64,000 bases of DNA from Straminergon stramineum (taxonomy: Eukaryota > Streptophyta > Bryopsida > Hypnales > Calliergonaceae): positions 13,518,501 through 13,582,500 of the forward strand of contig OY987268.1 of assembly GCA_963920665.1 (NCBI GenBank), in the 5' to 3' direction. The notes under the pieces are model-generated. The model did not search any database, was not told where the DNA came from, and saw only the letters and a program-made list of their open reading frames with translations. The position numbers and the translations under genes are program-made. Of the stretch, positions 12,176 through 25,093 are shown one piece after another. How positions within the stretch are numbered: the stretch's first letter is position 1; the number at the start of each line of letters is the position of its first letter.

Positions 12176-13128
12176 TTAACCCCTAAATGTATTTGACTAT
12201 GTTTTCACCAAAAACGCTCCAAAACTGTCATCTCTAGTACAAGTACCAAATTTTAGAAAAAATAAATTTTTGGACAAATGTAACCGTAGGATCTTGTAGT
12301 ACGCTGGTTTGGGAAGATGTGGAAAAAATTTCAGAAATTTCCGCCGTTTGGATTGCAAGATATTAGCATTTGAAGTGACAAAAAGCCATTTTTTGGCCCT
12401 GCAAAAATCTGGGCAGATGCACTTCACAAGGTCAGATCATTATGAAAAAACGTCTAAAATGTTTGAAACTCTTTGGATTCATTCTTCAGGTCATATTGGC
12501 TACATGCTTGAAAAATTTTAGATCATTTGGAATAGAACAACATATAGGAAAAATATAGTAAGTTGAAAGAAGTAGAGAATGATTCAAAATATTAAATTGT
12601 TCATAATTTATTTATGGAATTGAAATATTCCAATCCCAATGGTTAAATTTTTGTAATAAACAATCTACACCTCATGTTTTTAATTTTTTCCCAAAAATAT
12701 TAAAAATTGAGTGAAATAAAGGTCTTCAAAGTTTATTTTAGAGTAGAGATTCCATTACTACCCACAAACTACCCACAACTAAAACTCTTCATAACTTTCA
12801 TCTCATAAATCAAAATGGAATGATTCAAAGCTTTCCATGTATATATAAATCAGGAAAATAAATTTTAAATTTTTATTTTAAGAAAAAGTGATTTTTAAAG
12901 AAGTTTTTTTTGTTGCCGGACTGCCCGCCAAGCAATGAAAACAATATATCATACAATAACTTTTTAACCATGTATTCAAAGGTTATGAAATTTTTTGGGT
13001 CTTAAAGCTACTCCTCAAGCACATGTTGTGTGAAAATTTCAAAGAAAAAAAATAAAAATTCCATTCGTAGTGAGCTGCCCAAAATCACTATGTTACCAAA
13101 AAACATTGTTTGGTCCTCTAGGGGTTAA
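12176..13128 (+). mobile_element. TTAA/CCCCTAAA element, class P2
   Basis: The left boundary is TTAA-CCCCTAAATG at 12176; the right boundary is CCTCTAGGGG-TTAA ending at 13128. Length is about 0.95 kb. The copy at 56533-57694 aligns throughout but carries a nested MITE, so this copy shows the uninterrupted state. The interior includes 'caaaactgtcatctctagta' and 'ggatcttgtagtac'. Non-autonomous. Confidence 0.7.
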
Positions 13129-15593
13129 GCTATAAAATTTACAAATATAAATTTAGATTTTTCAAAAAATATTCATAAAATTTTACAGTTTAAACTTTAA
13201 TAAATTGTTAAAATTATGTGTTTGAAATTTTTTTAAAGGTTAGAATAATATTGAATTGTCAAACTTGAATTGAAATAAAATATGATTTTCGAAATTCAAA
13301 ATATTTAAAATAAATCAATTTTGACAAATTGAGATTTGGAACTATGGTTGATGAATAGTTTATGCATACACATGAATCATTTAATAATTATATTAATAAT
13401 TATTAATATTTCATTTTAATAATTATATATATTTTTTAAATTTAATTGAAAACAAGTGCTTTTCACAAAATGTACTATATGCTCAAAGTGCACTAATTTT
13501 TAAGGAATCTTTGTCCAAGAAGCAATACCCCCTACTGTGCATTTGTCATGTACGCTTGCCTCTTGAGATGGAAAGCTTTACTTGTTTGAAATGGAAAACC
13601 TCAAAATTATGAAGTATAACTAAAATTTATAAACTATGCAAAAATATCAACACCTAAAATATGAACATGAATGTAGTGAAGGATAGCATGTTGAAGGGTA
13701 AGTTGTCACTATTAATAGCAAAAGCTATTGGGAGAAGTTATATAATGTGTGGCATTTCGGGAATACATCATTTTGTATGTTCATTGTTACTCTTTCCAAC
13801 ATATGTTGTTCTTGATTTATTGGTGACCCATTTGTTGCTTATTGATGCTCTTTTCCATTGAACTTTGAACTTGAATATTCCTTCATTCTTGGGTCAAAGT
13901 TTGATGCTTTCACTTTTACACGCCTTTTCTTCTATTGCAAAGGGACATAGATCATTCTTTCTACCAAATTTCTAGTTAGATTTTAATTAGTTGGAATAAG
14001 TGAAAATTATAGAGTCACGTATCTTAAAGGAGATCCTAGACCATACAATTCTTGCACAATATTAGATGAAGCAACCCACTCCTCATTACAAACATTGAAA
14101 TTGTTTCATCCTTGTGGATGTTTGGTTAGTGGTTGTGGGAAAACATACAAATATGTCTAAAACCTTATTGTAGCCATACAACTTAGTAAAAAAACTATAG
14201 GATCTTAAAGAAGTTTCAATTGTGCACCACTCTATAAAGTTTTATTAAGATCCAAAACTATAATCACAAGATTTTAATGACCAAAGTCAACCAAAATTGT
14301 CAAAATGAGCTACATATATATTATTGCCTTCAAGGTGTAGGGATACTTTGTTGCTATGTAAACTTGAAGTCACTATTACTAAATGAACCATGGAAATTTA
14401 TAAAGGATGATACTATATTAACATAAGACAATTATAATATATTATTGATAGAAAATATTTGCACTAGCGGCTTTGCTATTAAGGTATCTACACCTAAAAT
14501 AAACATATTTTCTGAAAACCACAATTCTAAACACAATTAAAGACAAATATCATATTACAATACTAGTAAATGAAAGCAACAGTGAATGCAATTGGTTTGG
14601 AAATGTTTTTAGAGTCTATATGAGTTTACTACAAATTTTCAAAGTTGAGGTCATGGGAACATCTATAATTGACACTAGACTACTTGTAATCAAACATCCC
14701 TGAAGTACAAAATACTTCAACTCTCATTGGTTGCTTCAAACAACTCTTCAACTTCCATTGGTTCCTTTTGAAAACTAGTATTGAGTTTGAGCAAACATCT
14801 TGTCATACTTGGGTCAATGAGTGGCTGTGAAGAACTCTATTCTAACTCTATTCTACCTGGTGCCAAAAGGCCAGTGTTGCAAAAGGTTGAAGATACCTTA
14901 CAAAGATAACTAAATGCCTTCCCCAAACCTGGAATCCACATACCTTAGATGATGACGATGAGATACATTAGAGATTGCAATCAGAAGAAAAATAACTCAT
15001 CGGTTATAAGTTTGGCTTGAATAAAGACTGTTAGGGAGACTATAATCACGATTATACTCCCAGAAAAAGTGGCAAAGCCAGCATATATTAACCTGCTACT
15101 CCACAGTAATCGCACAGGTGAACATACTTACTGTGGGATGAAAGGAGCAATGCCAACATGTATGCCTTAAGCTTGGAAAAAGAAAACGTAATACAGCATT
15201 GGAGCACAGACCATGCACCTACACTCTCAGGCTCAACAGAGACAACCCTCCAACTGGAAGGCTCTTCTGAAGCCGAATTGCAACTCACTAAACTGCACAA
15301 AACCACGAATGGGTCATCAGCTACTCAATGCTAGCTGGCTAGTAATGACATGCTTTGAATGGGTCCATAAACTCGATAAACTGCATACAACCTAGGTTAA
15401 TAGGGGTCGTCAGGGTTGCAACTTTTAACCAGAGAAATCCTGTTGTTTGTTTCCAAATCTGGCCCTGCACGATTCCGAGCCCTAGAATAGTTGTCCCGAA
15501 GTATCAGCCCGCTTCGCCAAATCGCCCCAATTCTCAGATCGCAAGTCCTGAACTTCAGCAACTCGTTTTCAAGAGACACCTAGATTCAAGGAT
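13129..15593. other. Gene-free AT-rich DNA before the Rab gene
   Basis: No ORF with codon structure, no recognisable element boundary and no RNA gene seen. The last few hundred bases (about 15100-15593) are probably the 3' UTR and downstream region of the leftward Rab gene. Confidence 0.4.
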
Positions 15594-16976
15594 TTAACTC
15601 GAGCAACATCTTGTTTTCTTGGTCGGAATGACATCGTCTTTGTTTGTAAGATCGATTCTCGTTCCAGGCAGGAGTGGGGAACCTCCATGAGCTTCATCAG
15701 CAATGAGAGCTTTCTTGCTAACAATCTTGTAGATTTCCGACAAAACAGTGTAGAATGCAGTCTCCACATTTGTTGAATCCATGGCTGACGTCTCCAGAAA
15801 AGACAGCCCTTCTTTCTCCGCAAACTCTTTTGCTTGGTCTGTGTCAACTTCCCGAAAGCTGCTCAAGTCGGACTTGTTACCAACTAACATGATCACGATG
15901 TTGGCATCTGCGTGCGCTCTCAGCTCTTCAAGCCACCTTTGTACATGATCGAATGACGGTTGCTTTGTGATATCGTAGACCACCATTGCACCTACGGCAC
16001 CCCGGTAATACGCGCTTGTAACAGCCCTATATCTGCTCGACATATCAACTGAGACGTGACGAGAATATCCTTGACAGAACCAGTTCATCTAATAAACATG
16101 TCTAAAATCTTAATCAGGATGCATAATGGAAAATGTTCAAGAAAAAAAATCTCTAGAAAATGGGCAAATGAACGAAGTTCTAGTTAACCCACGTGCCTGC
16201 CCAAGCTGTAATTAGAAAATCCACTTTCGAAGCTAAAAGTCCATCATCCTAACTTTTAGAACATACTGATATCACTTGATAAATTAGCGTATGATATCTT
16301 CTTCCTATTACCTTCATTGAAGTTTCATAAAAGACTTATTTCAAACTCCTAGAGATGTGGAGGCGGCGACTTCTTTCGGACACTTACGGGGTAAAAACTC
16401 CCGTACTTAACTGACGAGGCTCCATTACAAATTAGAATTACTATGCACTTGTTTGTTTTCGCTACATTAGATATCCTCAAAAGCATATTGCTAGCTAAAA
16501 TTTTGCGAGAAAGATACATAAACCATATCAAGATTGTATATAGGACGGTAGAACTAACAGTTCCAACAGTAAATGTGAGACTTCAAGAGCATTACATTAC
16601 GCACAGAACATTAGACACAGATCCAAAACTAATGAGCAAGAATCAAGGTCACCAAATAGATACGGATCCCAACCTAGAGATCACTCGTAAAGATGGTTCT
16701 ACTATAATTCAAAATCAGATAGAAAGGAAAAAGAAAATTAACAAACCTCTCTTGTCCAGCTGTATCCCAGATTTGAGCTTTGATGGTCTTGTGGTCCACA
16801 ACAATGGTACGCGTCTGGAACTCAACTCCAATAGTGGCTTTAGACTCGAGAGTAAACTCATTCCGGGAGAATCTGGCAAGCAGCTGCGACTTTCCGACTG
16901 CCGAATCTCCAATGAGCACCACCTTGAACACGTAGTCTATCTTGTTCTCGAACGACTCATGGTACCCATTCGCCAT
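15594..16976 (-). CDS. RABA4-like (Rab11 family) small GTPase
   Basis: Two coding exons, 16976-16747 and 16032-15594 (669 nt, 222 aa). The intron sits in the conserved plant RABA position, splitting the Arg codon of DTAGQER. Motifs: P-loop GDSAVGKS 23-30, the [10 protein letters not shown] effector region, DTAGQE 71-76, NKSD 129-132, ETSA 157-160, and the C-terminal CCSS geranylgeranylation signal. The sequence [24 protein letters not shown] and the length match plant RABA4/RABA proteins, which work in trans-Golgi to plasma-membrane traffic, including tip growth. The start at 16976 (MANGYHE...) is preferred over an in-frame ATG 14 codons upstream because family members begin MANG. No catalytic residue is missing. 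The subfamily number is from memory of sequence similarity. Confidence 0.95.
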
Positions 16977-18260
16977 CTTAAATCGACCTAAATGCACACC
17001 CCTTCCTTGTCGAAGCACTAGTATGTCGCATCACCGTCCGCGCTCGCTAATCAAATCCCTCCCTCTAGCCAGCACCAGCTCTTCCTGATAAACCCTGAAG
17101 ATCCACCTCTAAATTAGATCGAGAATCTAAAATATCCAAATTAAAATTCCCTTGAGAGAAATAATTACAAGGCACAGAAAACGCTGAAAACAAAAACTAA
17201 AATAGCATCAAGAAACATAACATCCTAAAGAATTCTCTTAGTGCACCCTCTGAATTACCATGAAAAAACTCTGATACATGAAAAGGAATCCCCGAACACT
17301 TGTTTTGCAACTTAGTTGAGCTCAATTTGTGCAAGTCAGAGCTTCTAAAGCAAATGAAACAATGTCTTCACATGTGAGGATAATCCAGAGCTTTCATTTC
17401 GCTTAATTTGCTATGATTTGGCATGAACGCACTCAATTTAATTCTTAAGTGGCACTGTTTTCAAAAGATGCCATGCCAACACTACTAAAGAATGTTATTA
17501 GAGACTCACACCAACACCGACAAATTCCATAACTCAGGTTCCTCAATACATTCCGTAGTGTTCCAAAATTAAAGCTAAGACACCGTCCTAAATCATGGTC
17601 AGCTCCAATTCTCCAGAAATCTAAGACCAAACACAAGCTTCATCCCTCACAACCAAGACCTAACCAAGAGAACCAATTATCATACCACCAGCCGCATCCT
17701 GTAGCGACACTACTTCAATTTCCTTCCCGCAAAAAACCTAAAACACTCTAAACTAGATAGATGGATTAAACATTCTCTCGATCGGAGCACCTTCCTCTCG
17801 ATCATTACGCAATTTGCAACAAAAGAGCGCGTGAGGTCGATACAAAACCAAATGAGGCAAAACGTACCTTGAAATGACGAGAAGACAACGCTCTAGAGAT
17901 CCAGAGCAAGCGCGATGACAATTAGCGAGGCCGCAGCAGGATCCACGACGGGAAATAATCTCTTGCGTAAAGATAAGCGTGTCAATGGCGCGAGAGTCGG
18001 TCCCTTGTCTTCCCTGCTTGACCCCTCGTGGCCCCCTGCCCCATTGTCAAGGAAAGCTCCTGAAAGCGTTCTCCATGAGTTCCCCATGTTCCCAGAAGCG
18101 CACTTGGCGTTCCATCTGGTCTTCTGCACGTGCACGCAGGGGCCAATCACAGGGTCGGGGCATTGACGGACGAGAGTGCGCGTTTCTGCTTGAGGTTGCT
18201 GGTTTTGTGTAACTTAAATTTGGTGTCAGGCGTTCCTAAATTATGACGGCAATTTATGGC
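16977..18260 (-). other. Probable 5' leader, leader intron and promoter of the Rab gene
   Basis: An excellent minus-strand donor (TTTCAAG|GTACGT, exon ending at 17868) and candidate acceptors around 17090-17110 suggest a non-coding first exon and a 5'-UTR intron of roughly 0.75 kb, common in plant RAB genes. Bases 17880-18200 are GC-rich compared with the flanks. Frames there have no recognisable product and are probably leader or promoter sequence. No clear TATA box was found. Confidence 0.4.
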
Positions 18261-18408
18261 TAAATTAAGATTTGAGAATCCATATGAACAAACGTCTTAG
18301 ATGTTTGGTAATGAGGTTGTGAAATTGTTTGAGGTAGACACACCAAAAGGCGTCATGTGTCTAGAAGTGCCACTTAAATGGATGTTCATTGCAAGTGCAT
18401 TTCCTAGA

Positions 18409-18973
18409 TTAACCCCTAAAGGACTTAGACACAAATTGTGAAAAACTGTCACTTTTTAGGGTAGTGAGAAAAAAATGAAAAAATAAGTTTTTTTTCAAAA
18501 TTTAATTGTGCAAATTTGTACCAGACTACTATGGGGATGTGTGGGAAAAAATTCAGAAACTTTGACTGTGTGGATTGAAAGATTATAATGTTCGAAGTTA
18601 AGAAAAAATGTTTTTTTTTGACCTTGCCCAAATGGGCCAGCAGCCTTTAACTCCTCCTAGAGTGAGATTTTTATACAAAACATATTCATTTTTTTTACAT
18701 TTGCATCTTATATTATGTTAGTTAGATACTTGCCAAATTTCAGAAATGAAGGAGGTGTTTTGCACATGCTGCCCGAGCTACCAAAAAAGTTTAGGGTAGC
18801 ATAACTTTTGGTTTGGGCACTCAATCGGAAAAAAAATTATATTTCCACTTGGGGGATATATGTTCACACCTTGTATCAAAATTTGAAGAACATTCGTTTG
18901 AAAATGACTTCATACAAACCTAACCAAGATTACATACGTATCTTCAATGATCATTTGGTCTTTTAGGGGTTAA
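18409..18973 (+). mobile_element. TTAA/CCCCTAAAG element, class P3
   Basis: TTAA-CCCCTAAAGGACTTAG at the left end; GGTCTTTTAGGGG-TTAA at the right end; 565 bp. It is alignable with 33410-33973 (same orientation) and 61313-61905 (opposite orientation), sharing 'cactttttagggtagtgaga' near the left end. Non-coding. Confidence 0.75.
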
Positions 18974-20594
18974 TATGTACTTATTCTTGAAGAAACAATT
19001 CTAGGAATTTTTAGAACATCTACGAAAAAACTATAATGGAGAATTTCATTAAAAATGACACTATTCCACAACTTTGGCACTTTGAGGGTTTAGAGTGCAC
19101 AATCTTAAATGTCTACCTATCCTAGAGGGCACTTTCACCATTTAGACCATACAATTTGAATATGGCAAATGGAATAAATGCCATTTTAATGAGATTCCCT
19201 ATTTTTGATCCTTAATAAATTTTGCATGATGTATCCAAATGATGTTGTTTTTGGTGAATTGGATTATCCTATCATCTCTCTTCCAAATGATATAAAAAAA
19301 TTAATCTAATATTACAAACTATTCACAATAGTATGAGAAAGTAGCAATTTTAAGTGTCCCTGCCTTTTAAAGTCGATTATTGGACAAGTTGCATTGTAGC
19401 TAGTCAGATTCACACATAATTAATTGTCTCCTACTAACTCATAGCTTGTCTCCTACTAAATCTCAAGTGTAGATCTAGAAGAATGAAGAGCACATGTTTC
19501 TATGGGAAAGTGGAGGGTTCTCAAGTTTGAAGTTTGAATTTAGGTTAGACTCCATCACATTGCACCAATGTCCTTTGAATAATCGATAGCTAATTATGTG
19601 TTTATAATAGGTCTTGTTATAGTTTGCAAAAATCGTTCATTTTCTCCCTCTTTTCATGTCATTTTTGCACTCAGATTTACACTATTCTCTGTTTGATTTG
19701 ATTTTGTGAAAAAAATACTTTGAAATTCAATAGTTCATGTCCTGAAGATTTGTAGCCTATCAGAAAACTCAAATGTACACAACCCTTATTCAGAGCTCTT
19801 TAACATAACTAAGAATGTCCTCAGTCACCCTACTGTCAAATATGAACGAAACTCCATTTTTTCAGTAATTTTGCTCGTATTTTGACTGATTGTTTCAAGA
19901 CAAGAAATATTTCAAAATTAGATATCTAGTGGGTCCAAAAATGATTGAAATCACAAACATACACATATCTCTTCTTAAAACCACAAACATACATACAATG
20001 TATTATTAACACCTGTCCGTGATCCATGATCTAACTTGTGTAGAATGCATTTTTGCTTCTTTCCTTGTTTTTCAACAACTTCGAATGACGAAAATCCATA
20101 GAAAACTAAGGTAGCTTCAACGTCGTAGGTCCCAATCATGAGGAACATTTTAAAATTTCTCGCTTTGTCTGGAGGAGAGATAATAACTTAATGGTACCAA
20201 AAAACTCTTCGCTGAACCAAATCTTGTACCAAATTACAGAAAACTAGCCTGATCATTTTCATTCCGGAACTGCTGGAAACGTTTAATTGACACCCATTCA
20301 AGCACCCTCGAATTGCTGTGTTGAGGATATGTACCTCATATCATTACAGGCCTCCAATTCATAAGACTCGCAATTCCCTTCAAGATTCAAGGCATATAAA
20401 ATCTGTAGCAAATTTTCAGGCACTAGATCGTTCACGACGTTGTCTCATTCCGTGGTGACGTAATTTACTGACGCCTACGGTGCGAGCAATTGAAAGGAGC
20501 ACACAGAAATCACGGAACTAAATTTCAGCAAGAGATTCAAATGACGCAAATCAATAGCGCAATAGATTATTATCTGAGCAACCCATCAATGTCG
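18974..20594. other. Gene-free AT-rich stretch
   Basis: No credible ORF, RNA gene or element boundary seen. Confidence 0.3.
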
Positions 20595-21015
20595 TTTGCA
20601 CATATCCTTCTTCAAAGCATTAGCATACTCTGCTTAATTTTCTGCCTACATTTTACTGAGTTGTAAAATTGTTCGACTATGGCCATTATGTTGTTTCAAT
20701 CAAGATTTAGAGCTATCAGATTCTCTCACTCGGTGATGCATTGCGTCCAAAATTGATATCACTCTGCAGAATTTGGCAAATGTAACTCAGAAGCACAACA
20801 GAGTTTTGCGATTTGTTACGACAGTCTTAAAAAAAACATCAACACCATCACAACTCATCCTTCTTCAGCGTGGTAGCATACTCTGCTTGCTTGACTCCCT
20901 AGGCATCAATCTTGACATCAATGTGTAACAATATTGTTCTACTTGAGCGCCATCACATCATTACCAAAAAAACCTGAAATATAATATTCTCTCGCCCGGA
21001 AATGCATTGCCAAAA
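20595..21015. repeat. Diverged tandem duplication, unit about 265 bp
   Basis: The blocks 'ccttcttcaaagcattagca...tactctgctt' (about 20607) and 'tctcactcggtgatgcattg' (about 20723) recur as 'ccttcttcagcgtggtagca...tactctgctt' (about 20869) and 'tctctcgcccggaaatgcat' (about 20990). It lies just beyond the 3' side of the heat-shock pseudogene. Non-coding. Confidence 0.5.
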
Positions 21016-21129
21016 CTTCCCCTCTCACTCTGTCCAAATCAAATTGTTCCGAACAATTCGAAGTCCCAAGCACCGTGGTTAATGCTACAGCAGCTTTACT
21101 TATTCCGTGCCATTCTGAGTGATTGCATG

Positions 21130-21570
21130 CGCGTCTGGCTGCTCCGATCCACCGATCTTAATGGAGCGCGTCTCATGCGCGCACTCCACTGTCCACGAGA
21201 TCCAACTTCGCACTCTCCAAGAACCTGAAGCCCTGAACATGCGTTTAGCTAGGCCGCTGCTACGTTAAACGCGGTGCCTGGTAAGTATCCGACTCCTGCA
21301 CCTTCTCTTTGTAGCGATGCCCTGTGATACTCAACGTCCTCCCGTCTCCCTGGGCCTGCACTTGCACGACCTTCTTGCGCAAGCCGGGGGCGGTTGGCCT
21401 GGAAACGACGTATTCTATGATCAATCCTTCCCGCAAACACTCGCGCTCGCCATGTGGCCGTTCGAGTCTTGCATCAACAAACCGGCAGGAGTGTTGTCCA
21501 CCATCGTCGCCTTAACCTCAAAGGGATCGAGGATGTTCCAAAATTGGCTGCCCCGGCCAAATTCAAGCTG
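21130..21570 (-). pseudogene. Small heat-shock protein (HSP20/alpha-crystallin) pseudogene
   Basis: Conceptual pieces in different minus-strand frames, in the right order, match plant cytosolic class I sHSPs. FGRGSQFWNILDPFEV (start near 21566) resembles 'SLFGRGxxxFDPF'. Then GLRKKVVQVQAQGDGRTLSI and TGHRYKEKVQESDTY resemble the ACD core 'GLKKEEVKVEVEDGRxLxISGERxxExExxxDxW'. Next the bases encode HRV-stop-RSSG where families have HRVERSSG (a GAA to TAA-like change). Last, FRFLESAKLDLVDSGVRA resembles 'FRLPENAKxDxVxASMENG' before a stop. At least two frame changes and at least two in-frame stops make it non-functional. The N-terminal start is lost in AT-rich sequence. Intact sHSPs are ATP-independent chaperones of about 17-18 kDa. 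Confidence 0.75.
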
Positions 21571-23194
21571 AATACTAAGCTTAAGATCGCCCTATCTACA
21601 CTACTTGAAACTACTTATAAAGAACTCCAAAAACTTTTTCTATCGAGTTTTGATGAGAGCTATTGATGGGATGTGGTAACTAGTGAAATCTCGAGGAGTG
21701 CTTGCATGATATCAATCTGAAATCTGAAATCTGCAAACGTCTTAAATGCGAAATGGGGAAGTGCATTGGAAGCTGAAGCGGGAAGAAACCTAATCTAGCG
21801 TCCGAGCTTCTGGGAAGGTCGACGACCTTCGGTAATTTTCATGGACCTTCTGAGTAGATCTACCGACCTATGAACGGGGCGGATTCAAGTGGACCTGGAA
21901 AAGGACTACAAGTTTGAGCGCACTGAAAGTTGATCAGGCGAAGTCTGCAGTCCAGATGCGTATGATTTAAATAATCGGATGGTCCTTAGAGGCCCGAGTA
22001 TGCTACGGGATCTAACCTCTCCTCAAAATGAGAACTGAATAACAAGGATAGTAGGTTTTATACCCGCGTGATGAAAGAGTTTGTTGACGTAGGTGAGTCC
22101 CCTCCTCCAGAATTACATTTAGATCATGATTAGATCTGAGAGATCTAAGGCTCTCTCAAAGAATGCGAGGGAGGTTAGGATTATAACTCCAAATTACATG
22201 TATGACCATAAGAACAAACCAGGCCACTTTTCGACTTGACATTTGTGTTGTAAGAGCAAGACATCATTCAACTCAACTAAGAATGTCTAGAGGTTTGTAC
22301 TTTTCATTGTTCCTGTTAGATCTAAAGCTTACAATGAGAAGAATTATTGACTCTAATCCTCTTTTGAGGAGCCAACGCATGAGACACTGACAGTGACATA
22401 GTTGGTTTGCACACATGATAATACCAGTCTTGAGCTGCGTCCAAAGCGCTTTGTAATGCAGTGAATTAACAAGTATGAATCTGCATAAGCTTACAAAGCG
22501 TTGTATTCACAAACGAATCCTTAAAAGTTTCTTACAAAGGTGTGACTCCTCTCTTGCAAAAAGCAATGAGCAAGCCTGCGGAGCTACTGAAAAAAGCTTC
22601 TGCACTAAAAAGGTTTCTGGCAACAATTGAAAGACTCGGAGTACCTGTCAAATAACAGACCACGTGCTCTATGTACAAGAACATATATCCCTGGAGTACT
22701 AAAGACTTTTGTACATTGAACTTGCTGTTGTACGTTGAATCCAAAGGCACCCTCGTCAAGGCAAATTTGCCAGTACATCTGGAGAAACCACCCACACAAA
22801 TATATCAAGTTTCATACATGGGGTAGAATTAAAAATGCTTTGGACGAATTCCTACTGTTACCTTCCGTATAACATTACTTCAACCAGTACTAGTCATTGG
22901 ATCACCATTAGTCGGTATATCTCTCTTTTCATTGATTTATTTGCAAGATATTGAGTTTATAATGAAGTATACCTTAATATTCATGTTAAAGCATAATTAT
23001 TCCATCTGCAAGACAGTAAAAAAAAGTGAAGGTCGCAATGCTGGAGGACGCTTATGAGAAAAATTTCTTTGAGCTGGTAAGCTGGTTAGATCGTGCTTCG
23101 TTAATAACTTCTAATACCCATGAAACTACTGCACCATAGTTGATCGACGCGACTGAGGAATTCAGCGGACTCAGTCTCGCTGCATGACTAATTC
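21571..23194. other. Intergenic region with one possible exon
   Basis: Mostly unassigned. A candidate minus-strand exon at 22645-22778 is listed separately. The right end (about 22900-23194) may be the 3' UTR of the GSFRC-motif gene. Confidence 0.3.
22645..22778 (-). CDS. Possible internal exon of an unidentified gene
   Basis: A 134-nt open segment lies between a good acceptor (TTTCTCCAG|) and a donor (GACAG|GTACTC). In one frame it encodes a Cys- and aromatic-rich peptide (about 44 aa) ending in LVHRARGLLFDR. I recognise no family and cannot find flanking exons, so this may be a gene relic or chance. It lies on the same strand as the neighbouring genes. Confidence 0.2.
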
Positions 23195-25004
23195 TTAATC
23201 CCTTATATGCTCCAGGTCATTCTCTTTCAGGTGCACGATCGTACTTGATTCAATAATATTCTTAGCAAGATCGAGACTAGGCAAGGAAACCATACCACTC
23301 TTAGCTCTCAGACGTCGGTTATACGAGGTCGGGCTCTTTGCACCTTTGGCTTGCGACCGCAGTATATTAATAGTCTGTGAGGCGACAGCAAAGGGATGTC
23401 AAGGTCAGTTCGCAGAGTTGTAATAGTCTTCTGGTTTCCACAATAACTTAAATTATTGTTGAAAATTGTTATTCTCAGGACCTACCTCCTGAACTAGAAT
23501 TAGTTACAAGAATTTAAAGAAATAATCGCTAGTGCTCTAGCACATCAAACCCTAGTAAGAGAAGAATCTTCATAGTTATTAGAATTACCTAATCTCACCT
23601 CTGTGGATCCTTTGACAGTGACGGCATCAGTAGGTATAGAGTTTTCCTGATTGATGCTGTTTGTTGGCCTCGCCATAGCTGCTCCAGGAATTTGTTCTAC
23701 AATTAGCTTACCATTCTTTGTTAAACTGCACAACAGTAGAAATTGTCATTTAATTATTACATACCTTACAATGCTAGAACAACCTTTCAAATTATCCGTT
23801 GCCAGCTTGAAGATGTGACCAAGAAGTACGTGCCGCAGTAGCTGAAGACTCTGTCAAATCTATTAACACAGACCCTCAAGATGAACAAAACGCACTTCAA
23901 TACGATTAATACGGGCGTTGCGCACCACCACGATCGTAATAACGTACATTTCCATAGAACCTGTAGGTGGAATTCTGAGATCTTCAACTGCTGCTACTAT
24001 CTCGGGCATGGCCTTGACAATGTTCATTTCACAGCGAAGCTTGGACTCCGACAATGCTCGATTCGTTCTGGTGAAGGCGGCTTTCTTTAAACCATAACCG
24101 TCGGAAGACTTCGATGGAGGCAATTCCAAAATTCTAAGCGATTTCGCATGCGCTGACGGTAGAAGTGGGCGTCCTCCCCAGTTTGCTTCTTGAGTACGAT
24201 GAAAGCGGCAACGGAATGAGCCAGGGTGACTCGTCGGCGCACACAGACAAGTTGCTGATGCCTGATTGGCGGTTTCCCGACTCTGTCTCTCGATAGCAAC
24301 GCTACGCGCTGCTGCACGATGATGACGACACCGGAAAGAGCCCTTATGACCTGACGGTGCACAGACACAAGCCGGAGCCATCGTTCTTGAACTCCCTGCA
24401 AAGAGCAGCCGCCCGGTAAACGATGTCGTCGTACAGCCCTCGCGCTTCCGACTCTACAAAAAATCCTGTAAAGTACACAAATCTTGGCGCATTAGAATCA
24501 AGATCCAGAATCCATTCTTGAGGTTATAAATGCACAAGTACACCAAAAAAGAAGAAGAAGAAAAAAAAAAACTCGATCTCCTCTCACCTCGTCTAAAGAT
24601 CTCCTTCCGGGATCGGAATCTCCTAGCTACCACCACAAAGCAGGTCAGAACGAATTGAACAGCTGCTCGCCGGACGTGGAACTCCAAGTTAAGAACAAAC
24701 TACACCAATTCACCACACAAGAATCATCAGAGGATGCGGAGGATTATTAGCAGGAACGAAATGAAAGCGGCTCCGACGTCAGAAAGAAGCGCGAGGCCGG
24801 CGACGAAACGCAGCTAACTTAGAACCTCCACCACAAGAATCATCTAATTGATAGTGCGAGTGACCAACAGCGAGAAAAGCGCGACCACGAAACTCCAGGC
24901 AATCTTTACGAGAATAGAAAGGTTTCTCCGGACCAGACACGAGAATGCAGGCCTGGAGAGGCGGCAGAGACGGAGAACATGGAGTTGACGGAGTGGAATT
25001 CCAT
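23195..25004 (-). CDS. Tandem CxCAPxxHxGSFRCRxHR-motif ('serine-rich') protein, predicted
   Basis: Predicted exons: 25004-24910, 24451-23948, 23725-23599, 23374-23195 (906 nt, 301 aa); every junction is phase-compatible and the last exon is open to its stop. Residues 60-77 (CVCAPSGHKGSFRCRHHR) and 100-117 (CLCAPTSHPGSFRCRFHR) are two copies of the motif that occurs once in small plant-specific 'serine-rich protein-related' proteins of unknown function, usually encoded by intronless genes. The part after residue 120 is unlike anything I know: NRALSESKLRCEMNIVKAM, then SQAKGAKSPTSYNRRLRAKS and a final HLKENDLEHIRD. A TATA box at 25087-25093 lies about 85 bp before the start. The core exon (24381-23948) is secure; the first and last two exons rest on splice consensus only. 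A simpler single-exon reading (24381-23863, 172 aa) is possible. Confidence 0.55.
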
Positions 25005-25086
25005 ACCGCCGAGACTGAAAGACAAGGAAAATTCGGGTCTCGCTCCAGCTGTGATGTTTCGGGAGGGCGAGCTTTGCATCACCGCT

Positions 25087-25093
25087 CTTTATA
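25087..25093 (-). promoter_or_regulatory. TATA box of the GSFRC-motif gene
   Basis: On the minus strand the sequence is CATATAAAGAGCGG, a good plant TATA box within a GC-richer stretch. It lies about 83 bp upstream of the predicted ATG at 25004, placing transcription start near 25060. Confidence 0.45.
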
